A DNA stretch of 34,818 nt, from positions 1 to 34,818 of the forward strand of contig JAAURD010000025.1 in the NCBI GenBank assembly GCA_012034075.1. The letters are read 5' to 3'. This document shows, in pieces, positions 8,235 to 16,092 of the stretch (position 1 is its first letter; every line of letters begins with the position of its first letter). A model generated the notes under the pieces. That model made no database searches and was not told the origin of the DNA. It saw nothing but the letters and a program-made list of their open reading frames with translations. The translations under genes were made by a program, and so were the position numbers. Source of the DNA: Chloroflexaceae bacterium (GTDB taxonomy: Bacteria > Chloroflexota > Chloroflexia > Chloroflexales > Chloroflexaceae).

Positions 8235-9429
8235 ATGAGCTATACTATCTTTGAGGATGGTCATATCTCAAGTCCCACTGGATACCGGGCAACAGGGGTA
8301 TCGGCTGGCCTGGTTGAAGGTCGGCGATCACGGGATCTGGCGTTGGTGTATTCCATGGAGCCGTGTGTTGCAGCGGCCATGTTTACCACCAGCACCACCA
8401 AAGGGGCACCCATCTTCTTTAATCAGGCGATTTTAGCCCGTAACCGTGAGGCCATCCGTGCTGTTTTGATTAACGCTGGGCAGGCAAATGCGGGTACCGG
8501 GCAACCCGGTCTCGCTGATGCGGTAGAATGTGCCAAGGTTCTGGCCGATGAACTGGAGATTGCTCGCGATAGCGTCTTGCTGATGTCGACCGGCGTGATT
8601 GGTGTACCCCTTGCCGATGGAGCGCATGCGTGATGGCATTTTGCGGGCGGTCTCAGAACTAGATAGCAGTGGTGGTTCGCGTGCCGCCAGGGCCATGCTT
8701 TCCAACAATGAACAGCCGAAAGAGCGTTCATATCGTGTTCATCTGCGCGAAGGTCGGCGCATTACGCTCTCCGGCATGGCCAAAGCATCGAATATGGTGC
8801 ATCCGCAACTGGCAACGCTGCTCTGTCTGCTTACCACGGATCTGGCGATTGATTCGCGTCTCCTGAGTCGTTCGTTGCAACAGAGTGTAACCCGCTCATT
8901 TGGTCGTTTGACCATTGATGGTGATACCTCGCCCAATGATACGATTCTTATTCTGGCCAATGGTATGGCCGAAGGTCCCCCCATCGAAGAAGCCAGTTCG
9001 TGGGAGTATGGTGCATGGCAAGAAGCCCTGGATGGCCTGACCCACGACCTTGCGCTACAAATTGTGCGCGATGAGGCATCGAAAGGTGGTAAAATCATAC
9101 AGGTGACAGTGCGCGGTGCCATTAACGAAGCCAGCGCACGCCAGATAGCCCAGACCGTTGCCCGTTCGTATGCGGTACGTCAGGCATGTGATCAAGGCCA
9201 GCCCAATTGGGGCACGATCCTGGCAGCAGTCGGGGCCAGTGGTGTTGAATTACGTCATGATCTTCTGGATGTGTATGTGGGTAGTTTGATGTTGATGCAG
9301 GCGGGGGTGCCTACGTCGTTTGATTATCAAACAGCGCGACAGCTCTTTGCCAACCAGGAGATCGAGTTTACGATTGATTTGCATATTGGTCCTGGTTTTG
9401 AGAATATGTGGACTTGTACAATTCACTGA
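8235..9429 (+). CDS. argJ: ArgJ ornithine/glutamate N-acetyltransferase, frameshifted
   Basis: ArgJ transfers acetyl from N-acetylornithine to glutamate (and may use acetyl-CoA) in arginine synthesis. The first frame (8235 to ~8612) holds the family's N-terminal part, including VLINAGQANAGTGQPGL and the oxyanion-hole motif STGVIGVPL. It then runs into a stop at 8633, while homology continues one frame over from PMERMRDG. Removing one C from the C4 run at 8607-8610 joins them seamlessly, giving ~397 residues, normal for ArgJ. The autocatalytic cleavage Thr is in HPQLATLL (codon 8815-8817). The motif before it is divergent (MAKASNMVHPQLATLL, where the family usually has KGSGMI-PNMATML). Its stop lies 8 bases before the LON-domain gene. 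A sequencing error is the simplest reading, since losing this enzyme would cause arginine auxotrophy. Confidence 0.85.
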
Positions 9430-9437
9430 GAGATGTC

Positions 9438-10085
9438 ATGACCAGTTTACCCCTCTTCCCGTTACATACGGTGTTATTTCCGGGGTCACCGTTGACACTG
9501 CATATTTTTGAAGAGCGCTACCGCTTGATGATGGCGCATTGTCTGGAGCAGCATGAACCGTTTGGTGTATTGCTCATTCGCGATGGTGCCGAAGTTGGCG
9601 ATCCCAACCCGATAGCCTATCATGTCGGAACAACCGCGCAGATTAACAGCAGCGTGCGCCTGGATGATGGGCGCTACCTGGTATCGACCGTGGGGCAGCA
9701 GCGCTTTCGGGTAACCCATTCTACGCAATATAAGCCCTATATGATGGCTCATGTAGAACTCCTTCAGGATAATGTGCAAGCACGGCATATGGCGCTTATA
9801 CCGCGCCTACAAAAGGTGTATGACACCTATTGGCAGGCGGTAGCGGCGGCCACCGGGGTGCAGCAAGAAGTTGAAGAGTTGCCGTTGGATGGGATTGACC
9901 TGACGTATCATCTGGCCCATCGCTTGCATGTGAGCAATGAGCGTAAGCAGCACTGGCTGGAGAGTGATACTGTTACGCGCATTCATGAGATGATGATCTT
10001 GTTGCGGGCCGAAATTGCACTACTGCCCCAGGGTAATGGTCACTATCGTGGTGATCAGATCAACTGGCCCTGGTCCTGGAATTAA
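9438..10085 (+). CDS. LON substrate-binding (N-terminal) domain protein
   Basis: 215 residues; start at ATG 9438 with GAGAG five bases upstream, overlapping the argJ stop. It matches the stand-alone LON_substr_bdg/PUA-like family: SLPLFPLHTVLFPGSPLTLH and IFEERYRLMM at residues ~3-33, then FGVLLIRDGAEVG, VGTTAQINSSVRLDDGRY and GQQRFRV at ~45-95. Residues ~100-205 form the helical second half. The AAA+ and protease domains of Lon are absent, as is normal for this small family. Such proteins are thought to bind protein substrates; no specific role is established. It lies in a tight run argJ-LON-DUF503-AAA+, with an 11-base gap to the next gene. Confidence 0.85.
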   Translation: MTSLPLFPLHTVLFPGSPLTLHIFEERYRLMMAHCLEQHEPFGVLLIRDGAEVGDPNPIAYHVGTTAQINSSVRLDDGRYLVSTVGQQRFRVTHSTQYKPYMMAHVELLQDNVQARHMALIPRLQKVYDTYWQAVAAATGVQQEVEELPLDGIDLTYHLAHRLHVSNERKQHWLESDTVTRIHEMMILLRAEIALLPQGNGHYRGDQINWPWSWN

Positions 10086-10096
10086 CCCACACGGCG

Positions 10097-10381
10097 ATGG
10101 TGATTGGTTGTTGTACGATTACCCTGCATTTGCCGGTTGCGCGGTCACTCAAAGAAAAGCGCCAGGTGATCAAATCATTGCTGACGCGGGTACGCAATCA
10201 ATTTAATGTATCGATTGCCGAAGTTGATGCTCATGACCGCTGGCAACGCGCGGTGCTTGGGGTTGTCTGTGTTTCGACCACGCAACGGTACGCCCACGGT
10301 CAATTAGAGTCCGTTGTCCATTTTATTGAATCACAACGCCCCGATATCCCGTTGATCAGCTACGATATTGAAATGCTGTAA
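10097..10381 (+). CDS. DUF503 (YlxP-like) protein
   Basis: 94 residues with the typical family pattern: a hydrophobic start (MVIGCCTITLHLP), the signature ARSLKEKRQVIKSLLTRVRN at ~15-34, FNVSIAEVDAHDRWQRAVLG at ~36-55, and a C-terminal helix ending in FIESQRPDIPLISYDIEML. DUF503 proteins are small cytoplasmic proteins often encoded next to nusA/infB/rbfA; a role in ribosome assembly has been proposed. Here the neighbours are different. The stop is one base before the next ATG, so the pair is very likely cotranscribed. Confidence 0.88.
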   Translation: MVIGCCTITLHLPVARSLKEKRQVIKSLLTRVRNQFNVSIAEVDAHDRWQRAVLGVVCVSTTQRYAHGQLESVVHFIESQRPDIPLISYDIEML

Positions 10382-10382
10382 G

Positions 10383-11462
10383 ATGGATGACATTCTCCCC
10401 TTCCCGTTGCTTGCCCTAGTGGGTCAACCCGAACTGAAGACGGCCCTCGTGCTAGGCCTGATTAACCCGCAGATTGGCGGAGTGTTGCTGAGTGGGCCAT
10501 ATGGCGTGGGTAAGACCACAGCTGTGCGTGGTTTGCTCGATATTTTGCCTATGGTTGAGCACGAAGAGGTTGATCAGCAGGGGCAGGTGCGCCGTGTCTG
10601 GCGACCCATGCGCCTGATTGAGTTACCGCTCAATGCTCGTCTGGAAGATGTTGTCGGCGGCATTGATGAGCGGGTAGCACTTGAGCAGCAGCGTGTCTTG
10701 TTGGAGCCAGGGGTGCTGACCAAAGCCCACCGTAATGTTTTGTATGTTGATGAGATCAATCTACTTGACCCACACATTATCGATGCTATTCTGGATGCTG
10801 CGGCCCAGGGCCGCACGATGGTACGCCGCGGGCCGATGGTACGCATTACTTCGGCCCAGTTTGTGCTGATCGGCTCGATGAATCCTGAAGAGGGGGTATT
10901 ACGACCGCAAATCCAGGATCGTTTTGGGTTGCGGGTGTGGGTCTCGCCGCTAGCCGATGTGGGGCAGCGTCTGCTGATCTATCAGCGGGTGCAGGCATTT
11001 CGGCAAGATGCGTCGGTCTTTCGGCGGGCCTATGCCGAGGCGACGACGCAACTGGCCGACGAGATAGCGAGTGCGCGTGAAATTTTGCCGCATGTGGTTA
11101 TTCCGCGTGATCTGGAGGCGTTGGCATTGCATATTATTCAGGAATTGCGCATCCCATCGCACCGCGCCGAGATTGCCATGCTTGAGGCGGCGCGGGCACG
11201 GGCAGCCGCCGATTTCCGCGGCGAAGTGGTGATCGAGGATATTCAACATATCGCGCCGCTGGCGTTGCGTCAGCGCCAGAGCCAGGCATTTGAGGCGTAT
11301 GAGGCGCGTGTGCAGGCCGAAAATCAGCTGATCGCGACAACCTTGCAACGGCTGACCGGGGCGTCATCGCCACTGGGCGGCGCATTGGCCTCGACCGACG
11401 AACCAGCGGTCGAGGCGAGCACGTCGCAACGTATGGTACATCAACTGGAAGATGAACCATAA
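10383..11462 (+). CDS. BchI/ChlI-like (magnesium chelatase ATPase family) AAA+ ATPase
   Basis: 359 residues from ATG 10383. Walker A is GPYGVGKT (residues ~38-45) and Walker B is VLYVDEINLLD (~120-130). Between them LPLNARLEDVVGGIDERVAL and LLEPGVLTKAHRNVLY follow the BchI family pattern, as do FVLIGSMNPEEGVLRPQIQDRFG (sensor 1 and arginine-finger region) and the C-terminal helical lid with HRAEIAMLEAARARAAADF. BchI works with a BchD partner to load Mg into protoporphyrin, but close relatives act as MoxR-type chaperones or in cobalt chelation. No BchD/VWA or BchH gene is in the window, so the chelatase role is not claimed. The last ~35 residues are Ser/Ala-rich and variable. It ends 10 bases before a convergent gene. 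Confidence 0.85.
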   Translation: MDDILPFPLLALVGQPELKTALVLGLINPQIGGVLLSGPYGVGKTTAVRGLLDILPMVEHEEVDQQGQVRRVWRPMRLIELPLNARLEDVVGGIDERVALEQQRVLLEPGVLTKAHRNVLYVDEINLLDPHIIDAILDAAAQGRTMVRRGPMVRITSAQFVLIGSMNPEEGVLRPQIQDRFGLRVWVSPLADVGQRLLIYQRVQAFRQDASVFRRAYAEATTQLADEIASAREILPHVVIPRDLEALALHIIQELRIPSHRAEIAMLEAARARAAADFRGEVVIEDIQHIAPLALRQRQSQAFEAYEARVQAENQLIATTLQRLTGASSPLGGALASTDEPAVEASTSQRMVHQLEDEP

Positions 11463-11472
11463 GCGGCTGTGG

Positions 11473-12828
11473 TTAGGGTTTTCGGGCGGCCTCGTAGGCC
11501 TGGTCAATGCGCTGCCAGATAGCGTCAATCCAATCGGCATGCTCCGGTTTGAAGAGGCAACTGCGGATACAGGTGATATGGTTCTGGTCCACAACCACAC
11601 CGGCCAGGTGTTGCTCAAACAGGCTCAACGGCATATCGACGAGGGCGAGATGCAGGTGTTGTTGGGCGGCATGCTGGAGCAATTGGCGTGCCTGTTCGGA
11701 GGAACGTGAGACGCGGGTTGGTTGAATGGCCCAGACAACAATATCGAGATCAGGCTCAAAAGGCAGCAGGAAGCGCCGATCGGCCTTGAGGCGGCGCGAT
11801 AGCTCAAGCGCGGCCGTGTGACTCTGCTCAAGTTGCTGCGCAAACTGCCCGCCTGGCACCAGCGGCAGCAAGCGCTGGGTCGCCCAGAGGGCTACGGCGG
11901 CGGCGCCAGGGCGTGAGCATTCCAGGCTGATTTCGCCCAGATGAAGCTCATTGGAGCTAAAGTAGGTGTATGGCGAGTCATGTTTGTACAGTTGCCCGAC
12001 GGACGGGTCTTTGAAGAGGATACAGCCACAGCCATAGGGCTGTAACCCCTGCTTATGCGGGTCAATCGCAATCGAGTCGGCTTCAGCCAGGCAATCGTAG
12101 GCGCGGCGTACTTCGGGTGAAAGGTTGCTCACTAACCCGGCATAGCCCCCATAGGCGGCATCAACATGCACGCGAAAGTCATAGTTCTGTTGCAGCTCAA
12201 GCACATCGGCGAGCGGATCGACCGAACCGGTTGCGGTGGTGCCAAGTGTCACCACAACGGTACCAACGTCACCCTGTTCTAAAACGTGCTTCAAAGCGTC
12301 AATATCCATACGAAGGTGCTTATCGGTGGCAATGGCCTTAAAGGGCAGACCCAGGACGCCGCTCAGGCGCTGGTGGGTATAGTGGGCCTGCTTGGAAGCG
12401 ACAATCTTCAGGGTGCGCCCGGTGATCTGACTGGCAACCCAGAGCGCTTCGAGGTTGGCCATGGTGCCGCCACCGGTCAGATGGCCGAGATAGGTGGGCC
12501 AGCCGACCATGGCGGCGATGTCGGCCACAGCTTCTTGCTCCATGCGTGAACTAGCAAGACCACCTTCAAGCGCATGGTTATTGGGATTTAAGGTCATTGC
12601 CAGGGCATAGGCGATGCGAGCCACGACGTGCGGTGGTTTGAGCATCTGACCGGCATAGAGCGGGTGATGGTAGGGATCATTCTCTTGCAGCCGTCGTGCT
12701 ACCTCCAATAACACTGGTTGGAGCGCATCCACATCGATTGATGTGTCATATGCTGGTAGATCACTAAATCCTTGATTGACCAGGTTCGTTGCATTTGCAA
12801 GCAATTGCAAGCTCGTTTCATCCCACAC
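11473..12828 (-). CDS. PLP-dependent group II amino acid decarboxylase
   Basis: 451 residues. The start is GTG 12828 with a strong GAGGAG eight bases upstream. The fold-type I decarboxylase signature is complete: TGGGTMANLEAL (~118-129), the ring-stacking His149 in SKQAHYTHQRLSG, Asp223 in HVDAAYGGYAG, and the PLP lysine Lys259 in DSIAIDPHKQGLQPYG. The N-terminal part (NDPYHHPLYAGQMLKPPHVV) also fits. Relatives decarboxylate tyrosine, aspartate, glutamate or diaminobutyrate; the substrate cannot be read from sequence here. It is the last gene of a minus-strand run (ABC1 kinase, E1-like protein, decarboxylase) with a 29-base gap upstream, and it faces the AAA+ gene tail to tail. Confidence 0.88.
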   Translation of the reverse strand: MWDETSLQLLANATNLVNQGFSDLPAYDTSIDVDALQPVLLEVARRLQENDPYHHPLYAGQMLKPPHVVARIAYALAMTLNPNNHALEGGLASSRMEQEAVADIAAMVGWPTYLGHLTGGGTMANLEALWVASQITGRTLKIVASKQAHYTHQRLSGVLGLPFKAIATDKHLRMDIDALKHVLEQGDVGTVVVTLGTTATGSVDPLADVLELQQNYDFRVHVDAAYGGYAGLVSNLSPEVRRAYDCLAEADSIAIDPHKQGLQPYGCGCILFKDPSVGQLYKHDSPYTYFSSNELHLGEISLECSRPGAAAVALWATQRLLPLVPGGQFAQQLEQSHTAALELSRRLKADRRFLLPFEPDLDIVVWAIQPTRVSRSSEQARQLLQHAAQQHLHLALVDMPLSLFEQHLAGVVVDQNHITCIRSCLFKPEHADWIDAIWQRIDQAYEAARKP

Positions 12829-12857
12829 AATACATTCTCCTCAATTGATATCTTATG

Positions 12858-13492
12858 CTATGTGCTTTTCCATAGGTGAAGATCACGCAACGTGACTTCA
12901 AACCCGTGACAGGTTCTATCTGTTAGATAGGTGTGGATCACTTCGGCTGCCGCGGCGACCACGAGCAATACCAGCGGTCGGGTGAGTGGGTAGTTGCAGC
13001 CGTCATACGCGGGAGTGCGCCCTTCGGTGATGTAGTCCTGGTCCCACAGGCCACAGCCGTAGTCACCGCGACCACCCAGGGCAATATGCAAACAACGAAT
13101 GTGCAGGGCCATAGCGGCCTGACCGATGGCCTCACGGGCTTCGCGGTTGTCAAAGGCATCAACCACGACGGCGCTTTCCTGGAGCAACTGCTGGGCGTTG
13201 CTGGCGTGCAGTTCGGTATGGCGGGCGTCCAGGCGGTTGCCCACTGCACGATAGAGTATGTTGCCCAGGATCCGGACTTTGGGTGCGCCGATGTCTTGCT
13301 GTTGCCAGGGCTGGGTCGAGAGGTTGTGCGCTTCGATTCGGTCGCGGTCGATGACGCGGAGCTGTTGCAGCCCATACGGGCCAGGGTTTCGGCAAGGTTG
13401 GCGCCCAATGCCCCGGCGCCGCCAATGGTAATGCGGTGCTCGACATAGGTTGAGCCATCACGATACTGCTGTTCGTGCAAAAAGAAGGACAT
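12858..13492 (-). CDS. E1/ThiF/MoeB-like adenylyltransferase-fold protein, frameshifted
   Basis: The N-terminus has the nucleotide-binding loop ITIGGAGALGANLAETLARM (residues ~21-41). One base is then missing at the CCC run 13371-13373. In the other frame homology continues directly: LRVIDRDRIEAHNLSTQPWQ (the acidic E1 motif), a spacer, VVVDAFDNREAREAIGQA, then DYGCGLWDQDY and GCNYPLTRPLVLLVVAAAAE. The corrected product is ~211 residues. ThiF/MoeB proteins adenylate the C-terminal Gly-Gly of small sulphur carriers or ubiquitin-like proteins. No CxxC zinc pairs are evident and no ThiS/MoaD-like partner is in the window. It starts 7 bases after the ABC1 kinase stop and ends 29 bases before the decarboxylase, which suggests one operon. 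The substrate is unknown. Confidence 0.78.
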
Positions 13493-13499
13493 AACGCGC

Positions 13500-15080
13500 T
13501 TATTGCACCCATCGACGCCGTAGAAAATCGAAGAGTGAACGGAATTGCGGAATCAGGGCAGCGATGATAATGGATAAGGCGAGACGGTCGATGGCGCGTG
13601 CGAGCAGCTGGGCTGCTGGTTTCAGTTCCCGTTCGTGGGTCTGCACGGTAAGTTTGCCATCTTCGATACGACCCAGAATGTTGATGACCTGGCCGGGCAA
13701 TTCGAGCAACTCGTCGGTGAGCAAACGGCCCTGTTGCGAGAGTCGCGTGTAGAGCACATCGGGCGACAATTGATCGGCGATTTCTTTATCGACGTAGGGT
13801 TTGGCAATCGCAAAGATATCCAGATGGGGGTCGAGTTGGCGACCAATGCCCTCCATCATAAAGAGTGAGCGGAGCAGCATGACGACCGGGCTGGGCATCG
13901 ACAGGCTGTGCCGTCGTGACATCGCGAAGATATCGGCAATGATGGCCTGCATCGAGACTTCACTGAGGGGGACGCCGGTGACGCCCTCGATGAGCATCTG
14001 CACATCACGCCGAATGGCCGGGGTGATGCTATGGCGTTCGAGAATGCCAATGCCAATCATGGCCCGCACGGCGTTGTCGGTATCACGACGAGTCATGGCG
14101 AGCACAAGGAACATCATCTGGCGGGCGGTGGTATGGTCGAGGACGCCGACCTGACCAAAGTCGATAGCGCCGATGACGTTATTGGGCAGGGCAAAAAAGT
14201 TGCCGGGGTGTGGGTCGCCATGAAAGAAGCCACTAAAGATTTCTTGAAAGATGAGACCAGTGCTATTTTTTGCCAGGGTCGTGGGGTCAATCCCAGCGGC
14301 ATGCAACGCTGGGATGTTGTTGATTTTGGGGGCAAAGAGGCGTTCAGTTGTGAGCACATGGGAGGTGCAATAGTCGCTGTAGATGGTCGGGATATGGACA
14401 TTAGGGTTATCGGTAAAGATCATTCGAAAGCGTTCGGCATTGCGTCGTTCGCGATTGTAGTTGAGTTCGTTGCGCAGAATAGTGCTGAACTCACGCGCCA
14501 GTTCTTCGAGATTCAGGGCCTGACCCAGGTGGAGATTTTCCTGGGCGAGCGTTGCCAGATCAGTGATAATGGCGAGGTCGGTTTCGACTTGCCGTTCAAT
14601 ATGGGGTCGCTGGATTTTGACGGCGACATGTTCACCACTGGGTAAGACCGCGGCATGCACCTGACCGAGCGATCCGGCGGCTATGGGTTCATATTCAAAC
14701 GTTTGAAAGAGTTCACTGATGGGATGGCCCAGTTCCTTTTCAACAATGGCTATGGCCTGATCGGAAGGAAAGGGCGGCACGGCATCTTGCAGTTTCGACA
14801 GTTCATGGACAAAGTCCGGCGGGAGCATATCGGAACGAGTGCTTAAGAACTGACCAATTTTCACAAAGGTAGGGCCCAGATCGACCAGCGTTTCACGCAG
14901 TCGTTCCGGCGCACTGAGCACGGTGGAAGATGGCGCGACAAACAGTGAGCGGTTGGAGATGGAGAGCAGTTTATGCAATCCAAGTTGTTCGACGACATAG
15001 CCAAATCCATGGAGGATAAAGACCTCGGCAATCTGGCGATAGCGCCCAAGATACTGTGTTTGTCGAAAAAGTGGCATCAT
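13500..15080 (-). CDS. ABC1/UbiB/ADCK-family atypical kinase
   Basis: 526 residues, the usual bacterial length. The family hallmarks are all visible: the KxGQ motif in LGPTFVKIGQFLSTRSDMLP (~90-110), the Ala-rich nucleotide loop AAGSLGQVHAA (~150), the VAIK-type Lys in HVAVKIQRP, the catalytic loop FFHGDPHPGNFF (~290) and the metal-binding AIDFGQVG (~308). A long helical region follows, and the C-terminus (LALSIIIAALIPQFRSLFDF) is a likely membrane anchor. Relatives support isoprenoid quinone synthesis or quinone/lipid homeostasis through ATPase activity. A GGTGGGG ribosome binding site lies nine bases upstream of 15080; the next codon is also Met. It is the first gene of the run with the E1-like protein and the decarboxylase. 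Confidence 0.92.
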   Translation of the reverse strand: MMPLFRQTQYLGRYRQIAEVFILHGFGYVVEQLGLHKLLSISNRSLFVAPSSTVLSAPERLRETLVDLGPTFVKIGQFLSTRSDMLPPDFVHELSKLQDAVPPFPSDQAIAIVEKELGHPISELFQTFEYEPIAAGSLGQVHAAVLPSGEHVAVKIQRPHIERQVETDLAIITDLATLAQENLHLGQALNLEELAREFSTILRNELNYNRERRNAERFRMIFTDNPNVHIPTIYSDYCTSHVLTTERLFAPKINNIPALHAAGIDPTTLAKNSTGLIFQEIFSGFFHGDPHPGNFFALPNNVIGAIDFGQVGVLDHTTARQMMFLVLAMTRRDTDNAVRAMIGIGILERHSITPAIRRDVQMLIEGVTGVPLSEVSMQAIIADIFAMSRRHSLSMPSPVVMLLRSLFMMEGIGRQLDPHLDIFAIAKPYVDKEIADQLSPDVLYTRLSQQGRLLTDELLELPGQVINILGRIEDGKLTVQTHERELKPAAQLLARAIDRLALSIIIAALIPQFRSLFDFLRRRWVQ

Positions 15081-15197
15081 GTTTGGTTACCCCACCTAAA
15101 CTGCTCTGCCTGACCTGATATGAATACGGTTGATAGCATACAAGATGGCCGGGCGAGATACAACGCCGGCTGCCCTATCCCATGGTGCTGGTCGATG

Positions 15198-15749
15198 TTA
15201 CATGGGGTAGCCCTTCAGGCCCTGGTAGCCTTTGAGACAGGCAATTTCACCGCAATGCCCAAGTGTATCGAAGAGCGCGGCGATGCTAATCAGTTTGCCC
15301 GCGGGCGATGGTCCCATAGGCCCAAACCCGCTGACCTCACGTTCCAGGTCGGCATCGGTCAATGATTCGAGATAGGTATCGACTGCGGCATGAACGGCAT
15401 CTGCATATTGATGCATTGCTTCCATATCGACCTGTACGCGACGGGCCCATTCGGACCAGTCGGGCATACCGGGCGTTTCGGGTGTGGGCATCGGTGGCAT
15501 TTCGCTGATACCCATTTTACCGACCCACTCAGTGGCAAAGAGTGGGAGCTTGCCCTGCAACATGCCATGGATAACACCATCGGTGCCCATGACGGTATGT
15601 ACGTAGGTTGCACCAATCGGGTTGGCGCTACCGGGAGGTAGCCAGTGGGCCTGTTCACTTGTCACATCCTGCAAAATCATCTTCAAGAACTGGGCCGTGG
15701 TACTGATCTGCATGCGCAATAATGCAACACCTGGATTATTTGTCGTCAT
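15198..15749 (-). CDS. DinB-like four-helix-bundle protein
   Basis: 183 residues from MTTNNPGVALLRM; AGGAAGGAG lies seven bases upstream of 15749 (an adjacent ATG at 15752 is an alternative). It fits the DinB/YfiT-like metalloenzyme fold: helix 1 (VALLRMQISTTAQFLKMILQ), GATYVHTVMGTDGVIHGMLQ with the first metal-type His at ~50, a helix with ARRVQVDMEAMHQYADAVHA, and the C-terminal FDTLGHCGEIACLKGYQGL with the other conserved His. Bacterial relatives include thiol S-transferases (bacillithiol or mycothiol dependent), but the cofactor cannot be assigned here. The reading frame is open far upstream, but that part has no domain character. A good promoter and an inverted repeat lie in its leader. 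Confidence 0.8.
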   Translation of the reverse strand: MTTNNPGVALLRMQISTTAQFLKMILQDVTSEQAHWLPPGSANPIGATYVHTVMGTDGVIHGMLQGKLPLFATEWVGKMGISEMPPMPTPETPGMPDWSEWARRVQVDMEAMHQYADAVHAAVDTYLESLTDADLEREVSGFGPMGPSPAGKLISIAALFDTLGHCGEIACLKGYQGLKGYPM

Positions 15750-15793
15750 CATACGACTCCTTCCTAACTCAGGGCCAGACTGTTTCGTTGGAT

Positions 15794-15812
15794 GGTTACC
15801 GAACGGTTTACC
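15794..15812. promoter_or_regulatory. Operator-like inverted repeat in the DinB-gene leader
   Basis: GGTTACCG, AA, CGGTTTACC is a dyad with one extra T in the right half. It lies 45-63 bases before the DinB start and ~35 bases downstream of the expected transcription start, a plausible repressor site. A further related TTTACGATTACC follows. No regulator gene is adjacent. Confidence 0.3.
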
Positions 15813-15852
15813 GTTTACGATTACCATCATCGTGCTGCTCGTTACGCTAGAG

Positions 15853-15881
15853 AGTATAGCAGAAAGCGTGCCTACAAGCAA
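15853..15881 (-). promoter_or_regulatory. Sigma-70-type promoter of the DinB-like gene
   Basis: On the minus strand, TTGCTT (15876-15881) and TATACT (15853-15858) are separated by exactly 17 bases. The predicted start near 15846 gives a ~95-base leader that contains the inverted repeat at 15794-15812. Confidence 0.55.
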
Positions 15882-16092
15882 TGTTGCGCCACTGCGGTAG
15901 GCGGGCGTGGCGAATGCAGATTGGTAGGAGTCATGGTACACTATATTTTCTGAGGATTGGATGGGCGATGTTGCCCAGCCAGGTTGGCGCTTTGGGGAGC
16001 ATGCCAACAGACTACAATGTAAGGATACCCTCAGGTCACAGCTGTATGGTTTACACCCCTCGTTCAAACAGCTATACAGAAGGAGATTACGG

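Noticed and set aside
8600-8640. Programmed frameshifting in argJ
   Set aside because: No stimulatory structure was evident, and four other genes in the window show similar single breaks, so error is more likely.
10383-11462. Naming the AAA+ gene bchI and claiming bacteriochlorophyll synthesis
   Set aside because: The family match is good, but relatives have other roles and no bchD, bchH or other pigment gene is present.
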